The notes under the pieces are model-generated. The model was not told the origin of the DNA. It worked only from the letters and a program-made list of their open reading frames with translations, and searched no databases. A stretch of DNA of 64,000 bases from Stromatinia cepivora (Eukaryota; Ascomycota; Leotiomycetes; Helotiales; Sclerotiniaceae), in contig RCTD01000005.1 in assembly GCA_014898415.1 (NCBI GenBank), positions 2,418,001 to 2,482,000 on the forward strand, written 5' to 3'. Shown piece after piece: positions 11,012 through 23,648 of the stretch (the first letter of the stretch is position 1; each line of letters begins with the position of its first letter). Both the position numbers and the translations under genes were made by a program.

Positions 11012-13287
11012 AGGAGTATGCATGGGAGTATGCGTGGAAATAATGGGGATTATTTGGCGCTGTCTTTTCGAAAACTTAATATGGATCAATAGAAATGAGA
11101 TTTTCTGACGCGGACCTGATGCTCTTTTAATTGCTAGGGGATTAATGTTTGTAGACTTATTACTACAAAGATCCAGCAGCCTAGGCTTGAGAAATTGACA
11201 GGACATCGACTCATGAGTAGGCGAAGGCGAGTTTCTATTCGAGCTTCAGGTTCACTGCCTGTATTGATGTGGACATGCCGGGTGAAAAATCTCATATTCG
11301 CGAGCTGCAGTATGTATATAATCTCGTGAATCACATCTCTTTCCAACCATTTAGGATAATCATCCCGATTGCAACAAGACTATTCCGTTTGAGAATATTG
11401 CACATTCTAACATTTCAACCGCAGGCATTTATCTCCCGACATTTCATCACCATTTTCTTCCTCCGGATAAGTATCTACGATCCTTTTGAAACCTTGCTCC
11501 AAATCCCATATATATATATATATATATTCACTTCAACTCTAAAAGCGGATATATCGCTATCACAAGCTAAAGTTCAATATTACTTAATTTTTGCGTACAG
11601 TCAATATACACTCCGTCGTGTGGCAAGGAGGACGACTATGAGATGTTGCTCTTCGTTCACTGATGTTTTCCCTAAAATTCCTATAAGAAATCAAGATCGA
11701 AACTCCATTCCGCTGTTTTTTTTATGACTTTGGAGGGAGTGTAGCTTCTATCCAAGTCATAAACGTATCATGCGGAAACTCATGGTATCGATGCTCTGTT
11801 TAAAATATGGAAGTAGTGAGAGGAGAGCTCCTTTTCATATGGCGTTACGGAATCGTCATATTGGGGCGCTTAAATCTCTGATTGATAGCAAATATTTGGT
11901 TGAAGGTTCATGATGGCGGTGGTTGTAAATCGTTATATCTAGCTGTTTCTGAGCAATAGAGCGAACGAATCCAAATGCGTGAGATACGAGAATGTCAATA
12001 CCGCTTGACAATAAAATTCATCGTTGGAAAGAAGAGGATGTTTCCCCCCTTCTCGATGCAGATGTTAATTGTGGAATAGTCTATGTGTGACAATGATGAA
12101 ATTGTGTGAAGGGTATTTGATGGTGGGGGAGGGGTTGATGTGAATGTTATGTGGCGGAGAAACACCAAAAGAATATTGCGCTGGATATGACTACTCTCAA
12201 ACAATAAGGTACTTTGTTTATTGAGTAAACATTGGGAAGGGAAAACTGCTAATGGACTTGAGGCGGCTCTGAAGAATTCAAGGTGACATTCGGTGCTAAG
12301 TTACTGTTTGGTCCGGCCAGGTGAAAGTGTGACCAAATGGTCGCGGGGGTGACATTGCTTTAGCTTCGGTGAAGTATACACCCAATTATACAATCGATAT
12401 GTAGATACATAAGATTCGATATGCGGCTGCAATACACCCACTATTCTGGATATATATTGGTTCTGACTTGCAATTGTTGGGTATGCTCCGTCCTGATAAT
12501 TAACCATCAGAATTAAACTTCTGATTGGGGATATATCGAGAAGAGCAAGTCCCTAAAAACCCAGGAGAAAATCTCATAAATATGTCCGTATAAATGTTGA
12601 GGAAAGCATCTTATATACATCTAGGCTTAATATGGATTAGCCTAGAATCTCTTCATATAAGAGATTCTTATTCTAGTAAACTTAGACCTTTAGTCAATAC
12701 ATTAATATCTCATGCATTTCCTGATTTAGCTTCAATAATAAATAATCAGCACATAAAACCTTACCCCTTACCTAAGTTTTCCACGAAAAAAGCGGTCACT
12801 TACCATAAACAGTACTCCGCACACGCCAAAGTTTTGCCGACACGAGACCAGCATTCAGTATTCCCTTTACGGACCCGTCCGACATTATTCACACGAGGCA
12901 CATGTCCAAAAGCGACATTTGGCGATTTATTAGTGTTTTTTTTTAAATGCATTGATTGCTATGTACTTTTCTTGCTCCTCGTTGAATTTTGCCGTAATGT
13001 AAATGTGAATTATTTCTTCCGTGTGGTAATTTGAGTAAACCGAGTAAATCGAGTAGACAGTGAACTCATGATCTGACACTTCAATTTCTCAAACGAGATA
13101 AAGAAATGAAAGAATTGGAAATGCAGAAAGAAATCCTACGCCGTGCCATGCTCGCTGTCAAATAACTCCCCGGACTATCGATGCAATCTGAATTCGCTTC
13201 CTCCGTGAAACCGCCACACGTGCAATTTAATAACCATTATCCCTTCCTATCACACATCAAAATCTCCGCCAAATTCTCCACATCCCA
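11012..13287. other. gene-free spacer
   Basis: About 2.3 kb, AT-rich. It has open frames up to about 150 codons (11269-11727 and 12594-13034, both +), but these have no family features, skewed composition and no convincing introns. A small inverted repeat (cagaattaaacttctg) lies near 12508. The 3' ends of the CAP array and the DUF1479 gene converge on this stretch. Confidence 0.6.
11508..11527. repeat. (AT)n dinucleotide run
   Basis: An uninterrupted alternating AT tract of about 20 bases. Confidence 0.95.
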
Positions 13288-15044
13288 CTAAAATCCCAAA
13301 TACTCATTTCCGATCTTGACAGCCTCCTCAACACCGGCTCCCTTCTCACTCGCAACAAATTTACTCAATCCCATAGCTCTCAATCCCTCCTCGCCAGTCC
13401 ATGCCTCGAGTTCCTCAAGACCTGGTCGATTAATATGTTCACTCTCACCCTTTCCACCTGGAAAATCTGGGCCTGGAACACCGGCGAGGAAGGTGTCGCG
13501 TTGACGGGCGAGTGCTTCGGCGTTAATTGGGGTGAGTGGACAGGCGGGGATGTAGAGGACGGAACTGTCGGATTTGCCGGCGTGGGTTTTGTCTACTGAG
13601 TGGATCACTATGGGGGCGGGTTGATTAGCAAGGAGTTGGATCACGAGAACTTTATAAAGGAATTAAGGAATTAAGAAAACTTACTATCGCAATGCCAAGC
13701 AACATAGTCACCTGGGTTGATCTTTGGAATATGAACCATTGTATTCTTCAAATCCAAATGTGGATGCAATTTCTCAGTCATCTCTTGTCCACGACTGGGT
13801 GTAGCACCATGAAGAGCAGTAGTCATCCTATCAGTCGGGATCAATCTCCAATTCTCGGGACTGAGAAACTCTTCAGTGTATTGGTCTTCCTTTCCCTCGG
13901 GCAATTCCTTGATGGGTTCAAAGAAAGGCCGGAGCAAAAAGTAGGCAGTGGTGAGTTGAATAAGAGGGTTTACCTTCAACGTGCCTTCACCAGGTGCAGT
14001 ATAGGACATACCGAGCCAAGCTTGGAACATGCGGAACATGGAACAGCTACCTCCACCATGATAGAGATCACTAACAGCAGGAACACGGGATGAAGACTCG
14101 AAAGGATCGAATTCTTCCCACTTTCCTTGGAAAATGGAATCGTAGACTCCCTTGATACCGTAACCATTGGGTTCCCAGCGTTCAACGGATCCACCGTCGG
14201 CGTGGGGACCGAGTGCAAAAACAGCATCACCAGGTTGACGGATGCGGACGCGGTCGGCGTAGACGACTGGTTGGGAAAATGAGATAGGTGAGTTGGGGTC
14301 GGAAGAATGCCAGAGGTTAATGAGGAATCTTTGGGCAGCAATCATGTTTGGGTGACCACGTGCCTTGACTTGTGGTGGTGACCAGTAGAGTTCGAAGACC
14401 TGGGGGTCGTTTGCTGGGAAGCCTATTTCTGTCAGTTTTGTTCATCACAGTTTGTTTCTTTGATTCCCGAGAACCTTTAATCCAAATTTATGGGCAGAAT
14501 TAATGAAAAGGTGTTAAAATGAAAATAATGATAACATACCCTTAGTACTAGGATTCAATTTAACATAATTTTCGACCTCCTCCTTGTAACCTCTCGCCAT
14601 CTTCTCATCCACAACTCCCCTAATAACAACTGCACCCTTGTCCCTCATATCTTTCAACTGTTCCTCAGTTACATTCTTCTCGACAATATCCTTGAAAGTC
14701 ACACTTGGAATAATCTTCGAACCCAATTGTGCGACCTTAGGATTTTCAACCGCGAGGCGATTGATGAGACGAGTGAACGATGCTTGAACGGCTTCTTCAT
14801 GACCACGGATAAGGTTGCGTTTGATGTCGGCGAAACGTTCTGGGAGGGGTGTAGCTTTGGCTCCAGAGAGTGAGACGAAGACGCTGGAGATATCGCCCTC
14901 TTCCTTTGTATTCATGGCGTTCATGGAAGACATCTTGAATGATTTAGCTTCTGTAGCCAGTGTGCGAATCGTAAATTTGGGTTTGGACTTGAAAAGAGAG
15001 GATGTACGAGGGATGGAGGAGAGAAGACGTCTGGTAGATAACAT
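13288..15044 (-). CDS. DUF1479 family, Fe(II)/2-oxoglutarate oxygenase-like protein
   Basis: Three exons, complement of 13288-13607, 13685-14422 and 14540-15044, about 520 residues. Introns are 117 nt (GTATGT to ATAG) and 77 nt (GTAAGT to ATAG), and both junctions restore frame. The body matches the DUF1479 family: PNDPQVFELYW-like start of the core, VRIRQPGDAVFALGPHADGGSVERW, LYHGGGSCSMFRMFQAWLGM, and WHCD followed by IHSVDKTHAGKSDSSVLYIP. The likely metal ligands are H242 and D244 (HAD) and H412 (WHCD), an H-x-D...H triad. The N-terminus (MLSTRRLLSSIPRTSSLFKS) is basic and Ser-rich like a mitochondrial presequence. In-frame Met at 38, 41 and 44 could give a cytosolic form. Substrate is unknown for the fungal members. 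Confidence 0.9.
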
Positions 15045-18000
15045 GATGGGATGTCAGGCCACAGTGGTGACTCGTGCTACAGATATGAGTGAATGAAAAG
15101 CGAGTATGGCTTTTATGCCGAGGTCGTGAGCAAAGATTGAGGTAGATTCCAAATCAACCTTGCCTTTTTGTAAACAAAGAACTTCTGAAGTGAATGTTTC
15201 GATAAATATTTTAGTATCAACAAAGATCTTGATGGATGAATGAGGTTGCTAGAAGAAAACGGTCGTAGGGAAAAAAGTTTGTGGTTTCGTGAAAGTAGGA
15301 ATTCGAAGATCTTTTAAATAATGGAAGACTTGTTCAGGCACATCAGTACAGTTCACTCCAGTGCAAAATGTTGAATCTCATACGCATCGGCGAACTTGAC
15401 GGAGATTACCTATTGGGAAGTCCGCTGACCGCAGTGAATGTTTTGTCATGGGTATGTGGATTACGGATGAAAGTGCTTACATTGAGTATGATTGCGGAGT
15501 AATTTAGAGTCAGCTTTAACAAATGATTTCCAGCGCAATGTTCAGAATGTCGTTTTACCATGTGGTCCAACAATGAGCTTGTTGAGAATTCACTGTGCGA
15601 CGTGACATTGGCGGCGTTTTATCCTGTAGAACCGATGTGCATTGATAGGTGCTTTAATGGCACCGCTCCCTCATATCATCATGCTCGTACATTGAGCTGT
15701 AAGGGATTATTAGCCCACCTCTCACTTTTTGAATCTAAATCTAAAGCTTCTCTTGCATTCGCATACACTTTCATCCTTCAAGATAAAGAATGTCGTAGAG
15801 TGTTTGACCAACTGTTACAGTTGCCAGATTAATCGGATTGGAAACCAATTACGAGAGCGTACCCGCAAGTACCCGAATGAGGTAACTCAACAAGTCTGCT
15901 GTGTAGGGAATGAATTCACTTCTACTTGTACCATAATACCTAGCTTGGCACCTGGTTAGGCGGTATTACTCTAGGCTTACTTTTAAAAACATGGAGACCA
16001 TGCGATTAGCTAGTAGCACGAAAGAGAGAATGAGAACATTCGGGTCGGGGCAAGGAGTATGAGGTTTCTGATGGAAATTTTCAGGGATAACGGAGTACAT
16101 ATACGTTTGCAATTCAAGAATCCGGGATAGTGTGGAAGAGCTCATGTAGTCGATCTGATGTCAATGGTGTAAGCGTAGGGCTATCGATCAAGCGTATTTC
16201 GAGTTCATCATTTCAATATTATAGATGTTGTCAAGAACCTCCCAACAGCTTTGTCATTCTTTTAGATACAACCCTCGAAAAATTAAACTCCAACATGATG
16301 AATCGCAGAGAGAAAAAAAGTATCAACGACAGTGCCAGAATATGTTCCTGTACACCAAGACTCCTTGTGCGGCTCCTACATTTGCTTAACAAGTGTTAAA
16401 ACCACAGCGGCGAGAAAATTAATAGAGAGAATTTAGAGGACAATTAAGCTGGTAAGAACTTTCTTGAATTGTTCGTGGACTCCCACGTCCTAAACCAACA
16501 GACGTCACAACGCATGGGTGCATGCACTGAGCAATTCGTGAAGCGCTTCTCCTCCTTTTTTTTTTTTTTTTTTTTTGATAAATCCAAATCGTTTCTTGCA
16601 GAAGTTTTGCAGATGCATATGGACCATGAGACACATATCAAATATCACCATATTGTAACAATATCCCCTTCCCGGTACGCCGTGTAGTGTGTAGTTCTAG
16701 GCCTTAGGGGAATGCCCAGACGTGTCGTGCGGATGTTTTCAACGTATGCCAAAGGATGGAGTTTGTTGTCAGACTGCCTCTCTTGAATGAAGGGTACCAT
16801 GTCTTCTCTGTTCATCGCGAACTCGCATTAGAAGTCAAATTTGTGCTATCTTGATTTGAAAGTCTGAAAACTTTCGCGGAATGAAAAGTGTCGACGTGCA
16901 GACACAAAAGTCGTCTCACTGGTTCTCATGGTGCTTGACTCCCGCGTTGAGATGCTTATGTGTGCGAGTAACTCACAGGGAATTATGGCTGAAGAGCCTT
17001 GCACTTTGAGCATTGGCGATATCAAATGTGAGGTATCACGAAGTATCATCCCATAGATTAACATTTTCCGTGGACGTCCGACACGAATTATGTAAAAATT
17101 TGAGAAAGATGCCTGAGGCAGAAAATCAGGCGACTGGTTCTCCGCAACACACCTACATATTTATTATAGCTGGAAGATTGCTTTTCTGCCTTTTTATGCA
17201 TAGTTACATTGATCTACCACTGTGTTTCATGCGTTGCAACTTTCCTAAAAGGTCACCATCGTAGAAATTTGTTCGAAAACTTCTGATCTTCTATTTCATC
17301 GGCTGCTGTCGGACAGTTTAGGTTACGGATCATTCTTCCACGCAAAGGCCTAAATTTGTACCTTAATGAAAAGACATAGAGTTGTCGAAGGGCTAAGAGT
17401 ATTTGCAAACTCGGCAAGTCAACCTGTACATTGGATCTTCAATCATTCACAACCCCATTGGCTGTCCCCGGAAATTTCCCCTGAATCTCGATCCGAGGTG
17501 TATCACAATATTGACCGCTGTAGATACTGGGAAGTTCCTTACTTAACGTCAAACCATTCTCGTGCAGTATTACCCTTCCACCTGAACGATTCGAAGGACC
17601 TTCAGTCCCGCGCTAAAGGAATCTAGCCCCTTCCCACACTATATTTGACCTCGGACATTGCCCAGTGTATCCGATTGCACTCGGAAATCCAGAGATTCAA
17701 TTCCCTGCTTGATTCAATGGGAGTATTGAAATCCTTTTGAATATCGAGTTCATTTTGCATACTGGATTGATTTCAGATATTCAAAGCTTTTCAAAAAAAT
17801 CCAAGGCTTTTTGGACATTGAAACTTTGTCCAACATTCAGTACTTTCAAATATTGAAATACTTTCAAATCGATTTTGCTACTCTGGACTATTGGACACCT
17901 CGCTTTTTACATTATATTGGCCTCGGTCCACAAAGCCTTCTCATCTGAAAATATACAATGATATGAGGCCGTCATAGAGACATACCCGCCCAAATTTACC

Positions 18001-18055
18001 GAATTCTGACTACGCCATATCACCACATTCAACAGCGGAAACAACAGCCGCCACA
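15045..18055. other. gene-poor spacer
   Basis: About 3 kb between divergent genes. Several short frames (under 90 codons) show no family features. 17720-17900 is rich in short repeats of tattgaaat and tttcaaat type, including the imperfect inverted pair ttggacattg / ctttgtccaa. The promoter of the zinc-cluster gene must lie at the right end. Confidence 0.6.
16556..16576. repeat. poly-T tract
   Basis: A run of 21 T. Confidence 0.95.
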
Positions 18056-20302
18056 ATGTTCAGATTTGTAGCATCCGATGGAACTGGCTCTGTCAAGAGG
18101 CAACAAGCACAAAAAGCATGCGACTCCTGCAGGAAGCGGAAAAAACGCTGTAATCATACTACAGGTGGTAACTCAACATCGGCAAATTCTTCACCTGCAC
18201 GAGCATCCAATCAACTTCAGTCTGACGACCAGGTTTCTCAAGGGGCAATCAAGCCATACATTGCAAGTTACCTCTCTTGTACCAAAGACGCCGAATACCA
18301 AAGCACAGTATCTCCTGAGGAGCCTGGTACTATCTCTCCTGTTGCATCGAATCTAGCCAGTAGTGATCAAGATCTTGAAGCTGCCAGAATATTGAGCGGA
18401 GGTGTCCATATTCAAGCCAAAGCGCCTCAAATCCAAGAGCCAGCTGGTGTCCAGTCTCGGTTCATCGGAGATTTGAACCCAGAATCAATTTTCTTAGCTG
18501 CTACCAGCCCAGATGCAATTCGTGGCGTATTACCGGACAGTGTCGGGGTATATCTCTCCTCAACACTCGGGAAAAAGCCCCACCGTTTCTCGAATTTACA
18601 ACAAACAAGCTCCAATCTATTTTTTGGATGTCCACCCTTGATTCGTGATGTTTTAGTACCTCTCATAGAACAAGAGTGTTTATCAACAATGCCACCTAAA
18701 AATCATCTCGAAGTGTTAACCCGGATATACTTCGAAAAGATCAATCCCGTTTTTCCAATCATCGATGAAAACAACTACCGTGGTCTACCTCCTTCAAGCC
18801 CATGCCGAATTCTATTAAAACAAGCAATTTGCTTGGCAGCATCCAAGAATTTCGCTGCTGCGGAGCATCTAATTCTCAATGAAGCAGACTCACCCATGAC
18901 ATGCCGAGCCTTCGGTGAAAAAGTATCCGGGGCAATGAGACTAACTATCGAACTCGGTATTGTAACTGACAAACTTATATTGATTCAAGCCCTCTGTCTC
19001 CTCTCGCTATTCATAGACAACTCTAGCAGTGAAGATCTTGCATCTCAATTTTCTGGAAAAGCTACTCATTATCTCGAAGGCATGGGGTTACATCTCGAAG
19101 GCCAACAAGAAGACGCAAGTGCGAAGCTTCTATGCTGTGTATATGCACTGGATCGCATGAATGCTGCGTTTCATGGACGTCCTGTTTTGCTCCATGAACG
19201 CGATATGAGGAAAGATCTCCATCAGTGCTTCAACCAACAGGAACCTTCTTTTCGCCTGTTCTTGCGGGTCATATTATTACTGGACAATGTGATCGAGATA
19301 TATCGACCTCCAAATCAATCAAAACATGGCGGTATGGATATTCAATTCTCTGCTTTTGAAGAGCTGGTGTCAGAGTGTGGGGCAGCGCAGATTGGTACTT
19401 CCTCCCTTGGTATGTTTTCTTAATTCCTCAAATTACCTTACCAATACTGCCGTTGGTGGGCCACATCTAATTTTAGTGGTATTGCAAAATAAACACTCAT
19501 AACTGTGTCTTTAGCAACAATCGAGATTTTCTACCACAGCATCTCTATCATTTCCCATCGATCTCATATCTGGGCCGAACCAAAGCGCTCCACACCCTCT
19601 TACCTTCGACAATCCCTCTCAACCAGCATTCTCTCTTCTACCACCCCTCACGAACTTCAAGAGCAACTCGTGCTCTTTCCTTTCGTCCCATATGCCATTT
19701 CTCTTTCTCTGAGCATTGCATATCGGGAAATGCGTCACAACAAACTACCCGTCCATCGAATGCGTGCTCGAGGTCACTTCCAAGCAAGCTGTAGGCTCTT
19801 AGAAGGACTCGAAGGTAAATACTTGACTGCTGCTAATGCTGCAAATATGGGCAAGAAGATGCTCAGAGAAATTGACCGAGTCTTTTCTGCCGTCTCATCT
19901 GAACATAAAACAACGGCATCACAACAAGATGTCAATCCCAACACTGATGTTAGTTTACCACTGAATGATCACAACACGGCGACGACAAATACTGAGAATC
20001 GTAAGTTTTGCATCCTCCTTTTCCATTCGTCCCACCTAACATGATTATCTTCACGTTGCAATCTAATGAATAAAGCAGAATTTGTCGCCCCCAATTCCAG
20101 CACCCAAATGACTAACCCATCGATTGCTCCCCCCCACGGCGGGCAGACGCAAGTCTTCGATACGTCCCTTTTTGACTTCGATGCCACTGGAGATATCGAC
20201 CTCTTTTCCATGTTTGATCCTTCCTTCGATCTTGTTGGTTTTGATGCTTGCCTGGAAAGCAATCTAAACCCAGGATTCCCTACCCCGGCGTCTTTTCCGT
20301 GA
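18056..20302 (+). CDS. fungal Zn2Cys6-type transcription factor
   Basis: Exons 18056-19409, 19515-20000 and 20079-20302, about 687 residues. Introns are 105 and 78 nt (GTATGT to TTTAG, GTAAGT to AGCAG), both phase 1. The N-terminal ACDSCRKRKKRC (C22, C25, C32) is the first half of a fungal binuclear zinc cluster with its basic helix. The second cysteine triad is not in the usual place: the next cysteine is near residue 73, after a Ser/Asn-rich insert. The central part carries fungal_trans features: RFIGDLNPESIFLAATSP, then LTRIYFEKINPVFPIIDE and a DRMNAAFHGRPVLLHERD segment. The C-terminus is acidic and aromatic (FDTSLFDFDATGDIDLFSMF), a plausible activation domain. Probably a nuclear DNA-binding regulator; target genes are unknown, and no obvious cluster surrounds it. 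Confidence 0.88.
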
Positions 20303-22458
20303 TTAGCAGCTAATCTCGGATAGATGACTGAATGGACCTCACAATGGACGCAATTGTCATAGACCAAAATATACTCCTTTTTGAAATCTGAGCCCGACAG
20401 AGCATTTGATTGTCAACTCTGGGTTGGGACATTCAAAATCATGTAATTTCGACAAAACATTCAGTTGTCAAATACAAATCGGGATATCGCACATACGAAT
20501 AGTATTACAAGGCCTAGGGATATTCTTTTGGCGTCAAGAAAGTAGTTTCTCTGTCGTCCCTCGCTACTATCCAATACAGTCTGGGCGAGGTGACAGACCC
20601 CGAGTGTGATGGTTCTACTTATAGTTATATGTATTCCGACTTGAATTGGAGGACTAGAGGAAATGAAAACGAAAAATGGGAATGGGAATTTCCCCAGGTC
20701 GATATATCTACAGCTGGGAATGAACTCTACGGGTAGGTATTAGTTGGAGTCAGGACAACCTCAGATATTGAAACTCGAAGCAGATTTGGTTGTAAGCTTT
20801 TGTTTGTTAGATATATAGATACGATCTCTGCGTACATGTAATAACTAAGAGTCAAATACCTAGCTAGCAACCTGGTTTGAAATGCACAATAATAAAGGTT
20901 GAACCCCATCCATCATGTGAAATCTCGTTTGCTTACATAACCGATCACGTCTTTTCAACACCTTCCTATTTGGATCATTGCCGCGCTTGCAATGCAAGAC
21001 GACATCTCATAGTCATATTTCTTCATTCCGACATCTCTCGAGCATCTTCATCTCAAACATGAGTTGAGTCGTTGACTTTAATACAATTCAAAGCCTTTGA
21101 CGGCATCATACCCTATCAAATATCTATGCTGCTTCCAATTATCGATCTCACTGGTTCAGGACAATTGCACTTGGCGATTGAAGGTTTTTGCCACTGTTCG
21201 CAGAACACCTTCGAGCTCGCGCAGAAGAAGCTTTGTGCACTTAAAGCCTGTTCGTTTTCACCACTCAATGAGCAAGCATACAAGACGCCGAGGCTGGGCC
21301 TTCGATTCTCAACCAGAGGCTTTAACAACCTCAAGGCGAGAAATCGATAAAAGCAATGCGATCTCGTATATGCACCGGACTATTCAATTACGGCTCCGAA
21401 TCATTGCTTGAATTATTTTGTTCGGATCAGCTCTGAGATTAGTGGTTTCCACCACCGTTCAAAATTATCCACTCCATTCATCATGTACGGTTCCTGGGTA
21501 GAAAATTGCTGTTCTCGCACCTACAAGCTATATATACATAACAGGCGGCGAAGACTTGTTCTAATGTATCTGGGATATTCATCAATCACGGAGTGACCTT
21601 GGACGCACAACTTACAGCCGGCAGAAAACAAGTTTAGCGTTTAGCCTCTTTCATGGTTCAAGCCAATAAAACCGTATCAATGGGTTTTTTGAACGTTATT
21701 AGCTCAGCTGCAGTGGACCAGAAGCCTCCCAATCCTAGATGCATAAGATGCATGAGCTTATCCACGTTTCTTGTGGTATTTCTGATGGATGTGCAGCTTA
21801 AGCAACAATTGGAAGATACCTAGAACGATGTAAGGGACACCAACTATCTAGGATAACACTGGAGCTCAAAAATCAGTGCTCGGTGTCAGCAGGGCTTGTG
21901 TGAAGACGGTTCAAGAATCAGATTCGACCGACTTGGCGCTGAGCTCAGAATTTGTGGGACCTCGTGGGACCCATAATCCAAAAGCTGGGATTCCATTTCT
22001 AGCAGTTTTAAACGGACTAAGCAATGGCGTTGCTCAGATTTTCGGATGTACAGTTGCCATTCACACGAAAATGATCTATGGCGTCGGTGTCAAGACTTGT
22101 AGCATGTCAACGAAATTTCTTCAATGTGCTAGGTTTCAACGAGAGAAGAATGTAATCAGAATCATGATATATCACATGAAGTTCTTCGGACCAAGCTCCA
22201 GAATCATCAATTATCATGATATGAATTATCAGGTGTTGGCGGTGGCTGAGCTCTGCTGATCAACCACACCACTCAACTAGCTGCATAAGTTTTACATGCA
22301 TTGTCACACAAATGAGACATAGTGTCGTATCAATCGGTTCTAGAAGAATCGGGTACATGTCTTGGTCAATAAGTTCAATTTAATTGGTCTAATGAGAAAA
22401 TGGGCATGCAGCTTTGTCTCCTTGTCCTTCGAAATCCACTATTCCAAAAATTTGCTCC
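20303..22458. other. spacer between convergent genes
   Basis: About 2.2 kb. It holds frames up to 127 codons (21876-22259, +) that look random in composition. No RNA gene or repeat could be identified. Confidence 0.6.
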
Positions 22459-23648
22459 CTAAAGTTTACTTGCAGCCGGGCCAAATCCATCAATCCATTC
22501 ACACCCACACTGTCCACTGGTCGCATTGTAAACAGGATGCTTCTCAGCAATGCAGAGAATATCTGAGCAGGTTTTGATAGATTTTGGCACGGTATCCTTT
22601 GGCTCGAGACCTGGAATCCACTGGCATTCGCAGAGACCGGTAGTTACATTAAAAGCTGGCTGCATTTCTGAGATGCAGAAAATACCGACACATGGATCTA
22701 TTGGTTCTAGATGTGGCTCGAGTCCAGGAATCCATTCACAGGTACATTTTCCTGTCTCGGCATTAAAAACGGGATGCTTTTCAGAAATGCAAATTGTATC
22801 AGAGCAGGTCTCATCTCTAATAGGGGTCGAGGTATTGTTTGGCTCCAATCCCGGAATCCATTGGCAGGAGCACGAGTTGGTTGCTGGATTGTATGTAGGT
22901 CTTTGCTCAGCAATGCAGAAAAGATCTGGACAATCGGGATCGCATTGACACTTTCTGGTCTCAGGGTGATATACACGATGGTTTCCTTCCACGCATTTAA
23001 GAAGTGGGCAAGTAGGAGGAACTGGGTTATCAAGTTCGCAGGTGCATTTCTTTGCGTTGGGCTTAAGCACTTTGTGAGCACCGCTGGCGCAGAAAATTAT
23101 GTTGGGGCATACGGGAGCGTTTGGCTCGCAGGTACATCTCTTGGTCTCGGGATGATAGACAGGGTGAGTGGTAGATGTGCATCGAATTGTGGGACAAGTT
23201 GAAGGATCAACTTCTCTGATAGTATTGCGCTCGCATTTGCAAGTTGAAGTGTCAGCATGCCAAACTGGATGCGATCCGACCAAGCAGGTTGTCGCAGTGA
23301 GGCAAGTAGTTTCGGTTTGATCAGGAACGCAAGAACATGTCTCGGTCGTGGAGTCCCAGAGAGGATGATGTCCGGTAATGCAATTGGTGGTCGTATAACA
23401 GATCTTCTCCCCATCATCTAGTTTGCAGGAGCAAACTTTTGTTTTGGGGTTCCAGAACAAATGTGTCCCTGGTGTACAGAAGATTTTGGGGCATCTCGCA
23501 GGGCTATCAACTCTTGCTTCTGTCAACGATTAGTATAATTCTGGTGAAGAAATTTAGTTCAAATACACGTACCAAGTGTGGACCCTGGAGCTGCTAACAC
23601 ACCACTAAGCCCTAAGGACAGCAAATATAACAATGATGTTGAGCGCAT
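22459..23648 (-). CDS. secreted protein of ten four-cysteine repeats
   Basis: Two exons, complement of 22459-23519 and 23573-23648, about 378 residues. The 53-nt intron has GTACGT, ACTAATC and GACAG. The signal peptide is MRSTSLLYLLSLGLSGVLA with likely cleavage before APGST. The mature chain is ten consecutive modules of about 28-42 residues, each with four cysteines spaced C-x(3-5)-C-x(about 14)-C-x-C. They share a core like GxHPVYxPETxxCxC. Modules 7-10 form a subfamily with a WIPGLEP tail (WIDGFGP in the last). Forty cysteines would allow two disulfides per module. Sequons (for example NNTS, NVTT, NATS) occur only in the later modules. I know no function; an extracellular, cell-wall or host-facing role is inference from the signal peptide and cysteine content. 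Confidence 0.88.

Noticed and set aside
12594..13034. 146-codon plus-strand frame
   Set aside because: AT-driven composition, no motif, no intron and no family features; looks like a chance frame.
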